A stretch of DNA of 52,500 bases. It comes from Prorocentrum cordatum (Eukaryota > Sar > Dinophyceae > Prorocentrales > Prorocentraceae). The notes below the pieces were generated by a model that was given only the letters and a program-made list of their open reading frames with translations, was not told where the DNA came from and did not search any database. Position 1 is the stretch's first letter. Each line of letters opens with the position of its first letter. Made by a program: the position numbers and the translations under genes. Shown here in pieces: positions 18,943 through 27,819 of this stretch. The stretch spans positions 20,001-72,500 of the forward strand of contig CAUYUJ010014173.1 of the NCBI GenBank assembly GCA_963575745.1, in the 5' to 3' direction.

Positions 18943-19888
18943 TTACTCTAGGTGGTTGGCAGATTCAGGGCGCTTACAGATATGCCTGGGGATCGTGGGG
19001 AACTCAGCAGACGGGCAGACGGGGGAGAACATAGCAACGATCGGGACGTGGTCGCTCGGCGACTTAGGCATGAGCTTGCCAAACGCCCCACTGCGGATAT
19101 CATGAACTCTCAGGATGGCCTGCGGCAGGGACGTATACATTCTGTCAAACCTAGAAGTGTGGACGAGGCTGCCGTCTCGAAGCTCCCTCCGCGTGTCGCA
19201 CTCCTGATATACTTCAGTAATCGTTGGAAACAAGTTGTGGCAGAGGCGCGAATGAGGGCGGTCACCGAATGACCATCCACTGCCGTCGCCCTTCACCCCC
19301 CTCCTCCTCGAATGCAAAGCTGAAGCCGCCTACGAGAATACGATGCGATTCATGCGCGGCGTCGTAGGCAGAGCGGATCGCCCTCAACACAGTCGAGGAC
19401 ACCGCAAGCGTGCCACTCGCGTTGGGGAGGTGGACATTGAAAATCGCGAGGTTACCTGCAAGGCCCGAACAAGTATTCTGAAGAACCCGTCCCGTAACCA
19501 AACCATGACGATGAACAGAGGTGAATAGCTTCCTGATCTGAGGACCCAAGACAGTGACCGCCCCGCCTTCGCCTTGAGAGTCCTCAAACATAGAAAAACC
19601 AATGTCGCGCCCAGGACGGGGCCCATCCAGCTCCCGGAGGAGCTCTCCAATATCACCAACATGACCGTGAGTTCCCTGCCCGCGGACAGTCTGAAACTTC
19701 CGAGCGAGACAGAAGAAAGTCTGATACCTAGCACCAGCGCGCCAGGAGGCCTGGCGGACACTGCAAAAGAGACCGCGAGTGTTCCAGCTGCAGAGCGACA
19801 AGGGCTCACGCGGGGTGAAGGGGAGATAATTGGAGGGGGGAAGAGAGGAACTAGCATACCCATGTCGTTCCCTGCGCAGCAAGAGCAC
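18943..19888 (-). pseudogene. LINE endonuclease domain, catalytic residues lost
   Basis: Starts with LSLCSWNTRGL (the N-terminal motif of AP-type LINE endonucleases, Asn present). The expected QETHG is VRGQGTHG, losing the catalytic Glu, and the expected GDFNFA is GGFSFA, losing the Asp and Asn. The frame shifts near 19290-19300; the C-terminal part then shows SRFDRMYTSLP and SDHVPIVA (SDH kept). IFNVHLPN is also present. The domain must be inactive in this copy. Confidence 0.88.
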
Positions 19889-19951
19889 GAGGGGGCAAAC
19901 AGGAGTCGCCCCGTGGCGGCCGAAGGCCGCTCAAGCGGAAGACAGCCTGCT

Positions 19952-21088
19952 TCAGCGCCTAAAGGGCTGCCGAAGCTGGACGGCGGCGGCCTCGCGGAAG
20001 GCCTCGGCGTGCTGGTGGGCCCCGAACTCCCTGAGGACATCGAGCTCGAGCTCCATCTCAATCTTGTTCCCGTCGTCCACCGTGCGCAGCTGCGCAGGCG
20101 AAGCTGGGTCGTCCTTCTTCCTTAAGGTGTACATGCAGCCGCCAAACCCGTCGCTGAACACGTCATATCCACGGGGTTTGAGCAAGTCCGTCATCGCAGC
20201 CCTGACCTTGCCCATAGACAGAAATAATTGGCGACGTTTGGAGTCCACATCTCGGCGAACACGAAGAACCAGTGGCGAGCTAGAACGTGGGTCAGGATGC
20301 TGAAACTCACCGACAGTCTCAAACTGGGCGATGAAATCACTCGCTGCCGACGGCGTCTCGAAGTGCGAGGCAACTTTGCGGGCGAGGTCGAAGGCCTTAA
20401 TCGTAATCGATGAGTGGCGGTCCGTCGGTGCGAACCTCTGGCGAACAGCTTTGCCAACTGCACGTAAGGTAGTGGCAAGCACCCGTCGGGGAAATCCTAG
20501 GATGAGCGGCTTCGTGGTGTTGTCCTGGCTCCATTCCGTGGCAGCGGCGCGCTCGCTGATGTTCGAGTGAACCTCCGAAGGCGGCCGAGATAGTTTGCCG
20601 AGCTTCTCCTCAATGTATTTGATCTTCTCTTGAACAGATGATGGGATCGACGGCGACGTGTCCGTACTGTCATTCGAGGTCGGCGCCAGTGTGCTCAATC
20701 GCTCACAAGTCGAAGCCTCGAGGCCGTCCATCCGTTCTTTCAGGGCCGTGAAAGCGGCCGCATGTTCTGCCTCAATCTGCACCATGCGCGAGTGAATGTC
20801 GTTGCCCATCGTGTGCATCGAGGCTGTGAGCTGGTCGCACCGGAGCTGCGCCAAGTCCATCTGGCTCTTAACATTGGAAAGGTCATTCGCTGATGTCGAT
20901 ACTTGACGGGAAAGACCCTGCAGCGAAGACATGATCATATCAAGCTTGTCGTTCTGGCTTGTCTGAGCAGGACGGCGCCTCTCACGCTCAGAGCGACTCT
21001 TCGATCGTGATGAGCAGAAGGAAGAGCTGCGGGCATCGGGCGTGCGCGACACTCGCGGGCTGCGCTGGCGCTCTCCATGCTCTGGCAT
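19952..21088 (-). pseudogene. LINE ORF1 (coiled coil plus RNA-binding-like C-terminus)
   Basis: Open for 378 codons from the first ATG (MPEHGERQRSP…); the longer frame upstream uses a GTG. Residues ~20-50 are Arg/Ser-rich, ~55-165 are heptad-like (…LDMIMSSLQGLSRQVSTSAN…), and the C-terminal third (KPLILGFPRRVLATTLRAVG…RREVD/KRRQLF…) has the look of the RNA-binding ORF1 domain. It is still open, whereas ORF2 is broken. It ends at a stop in the same frame in which the endonuclease begins about 60 codons later, so one ancestral ORF or a stop-separated pair are both possible. Confidence 0.75.
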
Positions 21089-21220
21089 CTGGGCGGCTGT
21101 GTTCTGGGAGGAAGGGAAATGGGACGGAGACGTGCAGAGAGTAAATCCGCTCCTGGAAGGCACCTCGAGCCTCCCCCTCGGCAGCGACCAAGGTCCAAAC
21201 CCCAGGGAAAGGGTTTGAGC

Positions 21221-21242
21221 CTTGAGCCAAAATGGCTACGGA
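21221..21242 (-). other. Genomic dinoflagellate spliced leader (DinoSL) relic
   Basis: Minus strand reads T + CCGTAGCCATTTTGGCTC + AAG, matching all 22 positions of the DinoSL consensus (first base A/G/T). It starts exactly at the inner border of the 20-bp target duplication and is followed by ORF1's short leader (GCTCAAACCC…). Because DinoSL is added to mRNA by trans-splicing, its presence in DNA here records a reverse-transcribed mature mRNA. Confidence 0.95.
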
Positions 21243-21262
21243 GGAACGTTCCTAGCTCGTTT
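21243..21262. repeat. LINE target site duplication, 5' side
   Basis: GGAACGTTCCTAG then CTCGTTT, one difference from 15990-16009. The core is the palindrome AGGAACGTTCCT. Confidence 0.85.
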
Positions 21263-21334
21263 GGGGACCTTCGGGAGTCCCCGGGAGGCTCTCGTCGTCG
21301 TCGTTGTCGTCGCCGTCCTTTCCCCTTCTTCTTG

Positions 21335-21372
21335 TCTACCTCCCTCCCTCCCTCCCTCCCTCCCTCCCTCCC
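21335..21372. repeat. (CCCT)n microsatellite
   Basis: About nine CCCT units. A short CGT run lies just upstream at 21295-21312. Confidence 0.9.
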
Positions 21373-22109
21373 AGAGGAGGAGGATCCCTCCCTCCCTCTT
21401 TGCTCCTCCCGTTCTGTGCTCAAGATCCCACGTATCGCCAACAACCCAGTGACAACATCGCAGAGCTAACTCAGCGCTGGCTGCGAAGTGACAGCAGCAA
21501 CATGTCGACTTCGCCGCGTCACTACGCTGCTCTACGCTGGGGGGAGGGGGCAAATATAGGACCCTCCATCTTCGATCGATACCCTCCAAGATGTCCCCAA
21601 GAGGCCACCAAGACTACCCCGAGAGGCCCCGCATCTCTGATCAGCGCAACTCCCTGATCGCGCTACGATTGACACGCAGCGAGAGGCGGGGAAGGGAAGC
21701 AAGAAGAGTCGGAGAAGGACAACCAGGACGATCAGGAAAGGCAGACAACGTGATGCCAACAGAGCACTGTGTTGACACTGCGCTGTTGACACTACGTTGT
21801 TTGAAACCACGCTACTGTCAGTGCGAGGTGTAGTTAACACTACGCTGCCCACTGCTGACTTGGAGCTGTGCTTGAGTTGATCGCTGTACTTGCGCTCGGC
21901 CATGTTCATCTCTTCCCGCTAGCATGCAAACGATCTCTGAGCGGTGTGTGTGCATGACGATCTCTGAGCGAGGGTGATACAGGTACAGCGGCGTGAGAAA
22001 TGGAGGACACGTCTAAACTAGCAAAGGACGGATCAAACAACCATTCACACTTCAGAAGGCGTTGGGTCAACTGACGTTCCTCAGACACTACGTCGGGCAC
22101 ATTCTAATA
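21373..22109. other. Unassigned stretch with short local repeats
   Basis: Small local repeats: 'gttgacactgcgct' (21772, 21785), 'acgatctctgagcg' (21930, 21957). The first 60 bp after 21560 resemble the CCAAGA-GGCC family. No gene supported. Confidence 0.4.
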
Positions 22110-22580
22110 CCACCTCCCTTAGCCTCCTCCTCCTCCGCCTCCTCCTCCCTCGTCTCCATCCTCCATCGTCACTCCTCCCTCACATCTCTTCCGCCTGCTC
22201 GGACGCGGAGCAGGAGGAGACAGGAGGAGAAGGACGAAGAAGGGAACGAACAGGAAGATGAGGAGACAAGAGGAGGAGGAACAAAAGAACGAGGGGAAGG
22301 AGAGGACACAGCAGCGGGCGGCGGCGAAGTGAAGGAATGAACAGAAGAGATGAAGAGGAGCAGGAGCAGGAGGAGGAGGAGTGAGGGATGAACGAGATCA
22401 GGAACGACGGACGAGGACGAGGAACGGCGAACGAGACCGGATGAGGAGGAGGGGGGGAGGAGGAGAACATCGTGATGAAGGGGGAACGAAAGAAATGGAG
22501 GAGGAGGAGGAGGAGGAGGAGGAGGAGGAGGAGTAAAGGTGAACATAATAGCAGGAGGAAGAGGAGGAGGAAGAAAAAAG
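22110..22580. repeat. Degenerate GGA/GAA purine array
   Basis: CCT-rich at 22125-22200, switching to GGA-rich purine after 22205, i.e. a strand switch at about 22202. A clean (GGA)n lies at 22497-22535. Confidence 0.9.
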
Positions 22581-22628
22581 AGGAGTGGGGCACAAAGCGG
22601 AAGGCGGAGAGACACAGGCTCCTGTTGC

Positions 22629-22734
22629 CCCGCTCGCCGAGCAGCATGAGCACAAGGCAGCACCCGAGCGCGTACCAGTCCCTCGCCTCCAGGCGCCTCT
22701 TCCTCTCGTCGGTGCTCTCGTCCTCCTCCTCCAA
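22629..22734 (-). CDS. Protein-kinase-like exon (DWYALGC)
   Basis: After a CGCCCCACAG acceptor on the minus strand the frame reads LEEEDESTDERKRRLEA then RDWYALGCCLVLMLLGERG. D-x-W/Y-ALG-C-x-L-x-x-ML-x-GE is the subdomain IX signature of eukaryotic protein kinases (Asp of helix F and following hydrophobics). The exon starts in phase 0. The likely donor is GG|GCAACA (a GC donor, known in dinoflagellates). The exon at 37889-37969 on the same strand ends in phase 0 with the preceding kinase segment. Confidence 0.5.
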
Positions 22735-22984
22735 CTGTGGGGCGCGGCCAGACTTCGGGCGCACTCCGACACGGATTTCGAATCGGTGGATCTGGCGCGT
22801 GGGCGCCAGATCCACGGATCGGGGAAGGTGCCCACCGAAACAGGAGGCCAGTGCCGCATGGCTTGGCCATGGAGCGCGCCGCCTCGGTGTGGAAGCGAGA
22901 GGCCCGTCGCCCATGCGCGCGCCCCCCTCCGTGGTTGCACTTCCTCGAAGACCGCGCCCCGATCTGGCGCCGGTCCCCATCGCC

Positions 22985-23440
22985 TCCACCCCCCAAGTAG
23001 GGAACCGAACTCTATACACCGACGCCTTTTCCGGCCCTGCACCGAAATTTGCAGAGGAAGGCGGATCCTGGTGCACCCATGGCCCTGGTGTATGTACCTA
23101 TTTCGTTGCGTCCCAGGGAAAGCGGGGACAGAAAGGATGCACCACACCACCCCGACGTCGTCCCCGACCCTCAAAGAATCTTGGGATTATGTCGGGCGTG
23201 TCCCCCTACAGGGGGATTTTCGACGAAAAATTAAAAAATACCCCAAACATATTCCAAAAAGGTCAAAAAATACTCAAAACATGGTCCCCTGACTATTTTT
23301 GGACTATTTTTAAACTATTTTTTAGGGGTATTGTTTATTTGTCATCGAAAATGCCCCTGTAGGGGGACAGGCCCGACTTAATCCTGGGATTGAGAAACAG
23401 CCCGCCACTGGCAGTGTCTGTGCTCCAGTCTCCGACCAAG
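22985..23440. repeat. Dispersed duplicate of 25610-25870, interrupted by family D
   Basis: From 'gggaaccgaactctatacac' to 'ccccgacgtcgtccccgacc' and on to 'ctgggattgagaaacagccc' this matches 25610-25870 with about 85% identity. At 23189-23379 a family D element splits it; the 25.8-kb copy is the uninterrupted (empty) site. Confidence 0.85.
23189..23379. mobile_element. TIR element family D, copy 2 (191 bp) with empty site known
   Basis: Same length and TIRs as copy 1. Flanks CTTGGGATT (23180-23188) and CCTGGGATT (23383-23391), a 9-bp duplication with one difference (12 bp if imperfect outer bases are allowed). The homologous locus at 25800-25835 reads 'gtcctgggattgaaaaac' once only. Confidence 0.9.
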
Positions 23441-23517
23441 GTCGGGTGTGGGTCTAGTAGGTGCCCCTGGCCCCAGGTGCCCCCGCGGATTCTCTCTGAG
23501 GCCCACGCAGCCGCCAG

Positions 23518-23732
23518 CGCATCCCTCGCAGGGCTCAAGAGGGCCGGCTCCAGAGTGGCGCGGGAAGCTGGGGGGCCCCTGGGGCCCAGGGGCACCTTCT
23601 GGCGCCCCCCCCCGACTCCAGGGAGAGGAGGGTGGGGCCTCCGGGGCATCCCTCGCAGGGCTCAAGAGGGCCCCAGGGGCTCCAGAGTGGAGCGGGAAGC
23701 TGGGGGCCCCTGGGGCCAAGAGGCATCTTCAT
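23518..23732. repeat. 128-bp tandem duplication
   Basis: 'catccctcgcagggctcaagagggcc' followed by 'gctccagagtgg.gcgggaagctggggg' occurs at 23520-23605 and 23648-23732. Confidence 0.75.
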
Positions 23733-23969
23733 TGAGCAGGGACCCACCGTCCCGGCATTCCTATAGTCCTACCACGAAATGTTCTTTGAACCCAAAAATG
23801 TTCTAAGAACAAAAACCAATGTTCTTAGAACCTAAGCCCGATGCGTTAACACAAGACAGCCCCCGCCAGACATGTTCTAGGAACATTTCGTGGGAACCAC
23901 AAAAAGGTTCTGAGAACACTGTTTGGTAGGGCTGTATAGGCGAGCCCGGGACGCTTCGCCACTGCTTGA
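23733..23969. mobile_element. TIR element family A, copy 2 (~237 bp)
   Basis: Matches copy 1 end to end. Here the inner TIR is clearer: CCTATAGTCCTACCA on the left against CCTATACAGCCCTACCA on the right (reverse complement). No ORF. Confidence 0.75.
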
Positions 23970-24372
23970 ACCTTCGGGCAAACCCCCCCGACTCCAGAAA
24001 GAGGAGGGTCGATGGCCCGGCTGCCTGGACGCCCGGCGTCGAGGGGGCCAAGCCACGAGGGGAAAATGAGTCCCAGGGGAGTGGAGGTGATGAGAGAAGC
24101 GGGGGAGCATGCAGAAGAACAAAGGGCGGGGTAAGCCGCCATATACCCCAAGAGGGGGAGGATGTAGGAGGAGTCGTTGTCGTCGGAGTAGGAGGAGGAA
24201 GAGGAGGAGCAGGAGGAGGAGCAGGAGGGGTGCGATGGAAAACGGGGGCGGCGGCGCGCGGGATGGCGAGGGCGCACGGGAGGCGGCCGTCTGGCCGGCC
24301 TGGGCTCCTCGGAGGGCACGGGGGGGGGGGGGCACCTCCGGGGCCCCACGCCAAGCTTCCGAGAGGAAGGCC
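23970..24372. other. Unassigned; weak minus-strand open frame
   Basis: A minus-strand frame with a non-repetitive hydrophobic segment (…SYILPLLGYMAAYPALCSSA…) spans about 23990-24200. No splice borders or family support it. A (G)10 run lies at 24320. Confidence 0.2.
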
Positions 24373-24630
24373 CAAGTCGGGCCTGTCCCCCTACAGGAGG
24401 GACTTTGGGGCGAAAAAAAATCGATTAGTCAAAACAAATGCCCCAAAAAGGCCGAACATTGTCAAACAAATCGTCCCCAGACTATGTTGTAACCAGGGAT
24501 CTTCGAAAACAGTTACAACATAATCTGGGGACGATTTGTTTGACAATGTTTGGCCATTTGGGGGGCATTTGTTTTGACTATTCGTTTTTTTCGCCCAAAA
24601 TCCTCTTGTAGAGGAGCAGGCCCGACTGAA
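24373..24630. mobile_element. TIR element family D, long copy (258 bp, 9-bp TSD)
   Basis: Flanked by AGGAAGGCC at 24364-24372 and 24631-24639, a perfect 9-bp duplication. The TIRs extend almost to the centre: 'aaacaaatcgtccccagactatgttgtaac' is mirrored by 'gttacaacataatctggggacgatttgttt', so the whole element folds back. It is a longer subtype of family D. Confidence 0.92.
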
Positions 24631-24725
24631 AGGAAGGCCTGGCGTGCAGCCTCGGGCCTCCCTCTGAGAAGGCTCTCCCTGCCCTCTGGGCAGCCCCCTC
24701 CCGCCTCCTTGCAGGGCCGCCCCCT

Positions 24726-24730
<5 letters not shown>

Positions 24731-24758
<28 letters not shown>

Positions 24759-25380
24759 GAGGAGGAGGAGGAGGAGGAGGAGGCGGAGGCGGAGGCAGGA
24801 GGAGGAGTAGGAGGGAGGAGGAGGAGGAGGAGGCGGAGGAGTGGGAGGAGGAGGAGGAGGCGGAGGAGGAGGAGGAGGAGGGGAGGAGGAGCGGCGGAGG
24901 AGGGGGGAGGAGGGAGAGGAGGAGGACGAAGAGAAGGAGGCGGAGGGCGGAGAGGAGGGAGGGGAGAGGGGGAGGGGGAGGGGGAGGAGGGGAGGAGGAG
25001 GAGGAGGAGGAGGAGGGTCCTGGAGGAGGAGGAGGAGGAGGAGGAGGCGGCGGAGGAGGAGGGGAGGAGGCGGCGGCGGCGGCGGCGGCGGCTGCGGAGG
25101 CGGGAGGAGGAGGGAGGGCGGAGGAGTAGGAGGAGGGAGAGGAGGGGAGAAGGAGTAAGGAGACGGCCGGCGGAGGAGGAGGGAGGGGGGAGGCGGGAGG
25201 GGGAGGAGAGGAGGCGGCGGAGGAGGAGGAGGAGGAGAGGAGGCGGCGGCGGGGTAGGAGGAGGAGGAGGAGGGGAGGAGGAGAAGGAGGAGGAGGAGGA
25301 GGAGGAGAGGTAGGAGGAGGAGGAGGAGGAAGAGGAGGAGGAGGAGGAGGAGGAGGAGGAGGAGGAGGAGGAGGAGCGAC
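24731..25380. repeat. GGA/GGC purine array (~650 bp)
   Basis: The largest GGA array in the window, with GGC-rich stretches near 25070-25090. On the minus strand it runs through CCCCCAG into a short open frame (GRPCKEAGGGCPEGRESLL…, 24640-24728), another exon-like island next to a CCT tract but weakly supported. Confidence 0.95.
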
Positions 25381-25609
25381 GAGGTGCCCGCACGGGCCAC
25401 TCCCTGGGCCTCTCCCCGGGTGCGCTCCGACCAGAAGGTTCGAGGAGACTGCAGCCGTGGTGGCGGGGGAAGCAGGGGAACCGAACTCTGTACTTTGTTG
25501 GTTTGCGGGGCGAGAGCGAACCTCTTCCGCTAAAAGCTAGGCGGGCTACGCGCAGCTTTAAGCAGGGAGACAGGGCGCAGGAAGGCGGGGCCTCAGGCGG
25601 CCGGAGCAG
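25381..25609. other. Unassigned; 'GGGAACCGAACTCTGTAC' repeats
   Basis: 'ggggaaccgaactctgtac' occurs at 25477 and again at 25617, and as 'gggaaccgaactctatac' at 22998. No gene supported. Confidence 0.4.
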
Positions 25610-25870
25610 GTGGAGCCCGGGGAACCGAACTCTGTACACGGACGCCTTTTTCGGGCCCTGCACCGAGATGAGATCTGCAGAGGGATGCGGATCCTGGTGT
25701 AGATTGTCTACGGGACCCTGGTGTGTACGTGCTTCGCTGCTTCCCTGGGAAAGCGGCGACAAAAAGGATGCACTACACCACCCCGACGTCGTCCCCGACC
25801 CTCGAAAAGTCCTGGGATTGAAAAACAGCCCACCATTGGTAAGGTACATGTCCCAGTTTCCGAGGAAGGG
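25610..25870. repeat. Uninterrupted copy of the 22985-23440 repeat
   Basis: Provides the empty site for family D copy 2. Includes 'gacgcctttttcgggccctgcaccgagat' and the palindrome-rich 'gtagattgtctac'. Confidence 0.85.
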
Positions 25871-25996
25871 TAGCGGTATCGGTACCGGTTCCTCCTCTAA
25901 GCCCCCCTCGCGACACCCCACGCGGGCGTCGCCGACAAAACTGCAGCCTCATCGTGCCTGCGTCTTCAGGGCAAGGCCGAGCCGAGGGGTGGTCAC

Positions 25997-26243
25997 GGTG
26001 GTCACCACCAGGGGGGCCGCCGCTTCCTCGAGAGAGAGCGCCATGCCTTCGAGGAGGTGGCCCCAGAGAGACGACCCCAGACGTCCCCCCAAACAATCTC
26101 CCCGAGCAGCTCCAGGAGGATTCTGGCACGCCTGGGGTCGTTTTTCGAAGCTCGACCTCCAGGATCGAAGCTCGATTCGACCTCCGATCCTGGAGAGCCT
26201 CGACCTCGAGGAGGAGCTGGCGGCCCCCCTTGGTGGTGACCCC
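25997..26243. mobile_element. Nested foldback element (~247 bp)
   Basis: Outer arms GGTGGTCACCACCAGGGGGG (continuing CCGCC) at 25997-26022 and its inverse at 26217-26243. An inner hairpin ACGACCCCAGACGT / ACGCCTGGGGTCGT lies at 26072-26142, and a third hairpin CTCCAGGATCG / CGATCCTGGAG at 26158-26205. Confidence 0.6.
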
Positions 26244-26363
26244 CCGCGGCGCACTGCCCGACCACCGTCCTCGCGCCCGAGGTCTCTCGAGAGCCGCTCC
26301 GATGCCGGGGGGCCACGGGGGGGGCCCGGCGGGGAGGCAGCCGTCCGCGCGAGCCTCTGGAAG

Positions 26364-26721
26364 TAAGTCGGGCGTGTCCCCCGACAGGGGGATTTTCGAC
26401 GACAAATGTAAAAATACACCAGAATACCCCAAAAGGGGTCAGCAAATACCCCAAAAATAGTCCCCCGACTATTTTTGGGCGTTGCATTGGCCCCCGGTGC
26501 AAGGCTCCCGATCCCTCTCCTTCTGTCGGGCGTGTCCCCCCACAAGGGGATTTTCGACGAAACATAAAAATACCCCAAAAATACCCCGAAAAGGTAACAA
26601 AAACAACAAAAAAAAAAAAAAAAAAAGTCCCCAGACTACTTTTGGACTATTTGTTGACTATTTTGGGGGATTTTTTATTTTTCGCCGAAAATCCCCCTGT
26701 AGGGGGACAGGCCCGACTGAA
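26364..26721. mobile_element. Composite family D element (358 bp) with 9-bp TSD
   Basis: CTCTGGAAG at 26355-26363 and 26722-26730 flanks the whole structure. It contains a left half-element (26365-26479), a 45-bp piece of repeat O (ttgcattggcccccggtg…gatccctctcc), then a full element (26523-26720) with an A-run at 26609-26627. Either an insertion beside an existing copy, or a rearranged element that moved as a unit. Confidence 0.85.
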
Positions 26722-27002
26722 CTCTGGAAGGCGGTGTGCTTCTGCCGGGTGCTCTGGCCCCTTGCACTGCACCGACCTTGCCGGCGGTCGGCGGCGCGTG
26801 TGTGCGTGGATCTCGGTCGGAGCGGAGCCCCGAAGCGGCGAGCGAAAAACGACGTGGATGTCACGTGGATGTTTGGGAATCTTCATTCCTGGCCTGAGAA
26901 AAAGCGAACAACGACGTGAATGTCACGCGGATGTTTTGTAATGGGATCTTCATTCCTGGCCAGAGAAAAACCGCAATCAGTGGATGGTTTGAAAATCAGT
27001 GA
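26722..27002. repeat. Two ~65-bp tandem units
   Basis: 'aacgacgtggatgtcacgtggatgtttg…cttcattcctggcctgagaaaaa' at 26848-26895 recurs at 26911-26972. The rest of the interval is unassigned. Confidence 0.65.
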
Positions 27003-27275
27003 TGTGGATATTTAGATCGATTGTGAGAGATCGACAGTGGGATCGAACTTTGGATCGACCGTGAGGACGATAGTAAGGTCGATCGTGAGACCAATAGTGA
27101 AGTCGATGGATTGAAATCGATCGGGAGATATATCGTGAGATCGCTTGTGCGATCTATAGCGAGATCGATTGTGGGATGGGTAGTGAGATCGATTGTGCGA
27201 TCGATTGTGAGATCGACAAAGAGGTGGGTAATGAGATCGATGGTGAGACCGATCGATTAAGAGATCGACGAAGAA
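27003..27275. repeat. GATC-rich 12-bp satellite, locus 1
   Basis: Degenerate units of GTGAGATCGATT type, about 20 copies. The same satellite forms 44195-44430. Each unit carries a GATC site. Confidence 0.88.
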
Positions 27276-27654
27276 ACCGGAACCCGGAAACCTAGGAACC
27301 CACTCGCCCACCGAAATCGGCCCGGAAGCAGCAAACGGTCACCTGGGAACCCGGAACCGGGATCCCAGGAATCCGGGAACCCGGACGCCTACCGAAATCG
27401 GCCCGGAACTTTCGCTAAATCTTTCAATCTCCGCTAGAACCCCTTCAGTGCAAGCACTGATTGGGGAAAAATCCGCACGGAATTCACTTCGAAATGCGGA
27501 ACGAGATTCTCCAGGATAATCTGGGCCCATCCCAGTGTTTTCCGAACGAAATCGATGTTGGCGCCCTGACTCCTTGGCTCATGGCGCCCAGGACCGATCC
27601 CAGAGGTCCGCGCGGACCCGCGAAGGTATAGTGTAAGTTATGCCCATTCGAGGA
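27276..27654. repeat. Two ~80-bp units, then unassigned
   Basis: 'ggaacccggaaacctagg…caccgaaatcggcccggaa' at about 27285-27338 recurs at 27372-27412. The remainder shows no repeat relative or gene. Confidence 0.5.
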
Positions 27655-27819
27655 GCAGAGAACGGCGCAAGCATAAACTTTCTGAGGGCCTGCTCGTATT
27701 TCTTGGAACGGCGCTGGACCCCCTGCGGGGGCGCCTCTGGCGACGCCCGTGGCGCGCGCCGGTCCAAGAAATCCGCGGGAACATCCGACCGAAAGCTTAT
27801 GCGTACGCCGCTGTTTCTT
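27655..27819. mobile_element. TIR element family F, longest copy (~165 bp)
   Basis: TIR of about 50 bp: left GCAAGCATAAACTTTC…TATTTCTTGGAACGGCGC, right the inverse of GTACGCATAAGCTTTC…GATTTCTTGGACCGGCGC. It shows that other F copies (9014, 10917) are shorter derivatives lacking the outer arms. Confidence 0.78.

Larger units (their letters stand above)
16010..21242 (-). mobile_element. DinoSL-capped non-LTR retrotransposon (LINE), 5.2 kb, decayed
   Basis: A full-length LINE insertion on the minus strand. In order it has: a complete spliced leader at its very 5' end (21221-21242), an ORF1 with coiled coil, an apurinic/apyrimidinic-type endonuclease, a reverse transcriptase with YADD, a Cys/His motif near the C-terminus, and an A-rich tail (…AATAATAAAAAA). 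A 20-bp target duplication (15990-16009, 21243-21262) flanks it. Stops at about 18943 and 18442 and at least four frame changes show it is dead. An AT microsatellite near 17020-17042 lies in ORF2. The leader means the source was a mature trans-spliced mRNA that was copied by target-primed reverse transcription. Confidence 0.93.

Noticed and set aside
15982-21240. Longer LINE target duplication including ATGGCT..CGG (about 29 bp)
   Set aside because: The extra bases on the 5' side belong to the spliced leader (AGCCAT), so the shared GCCAT next to the 3' copy is coincidence or microhomology.
24578-25921. 447-codon minus-strand Ser/Pro/Leu ORF
   Set aside because: Translation of the GGA/CCT array.
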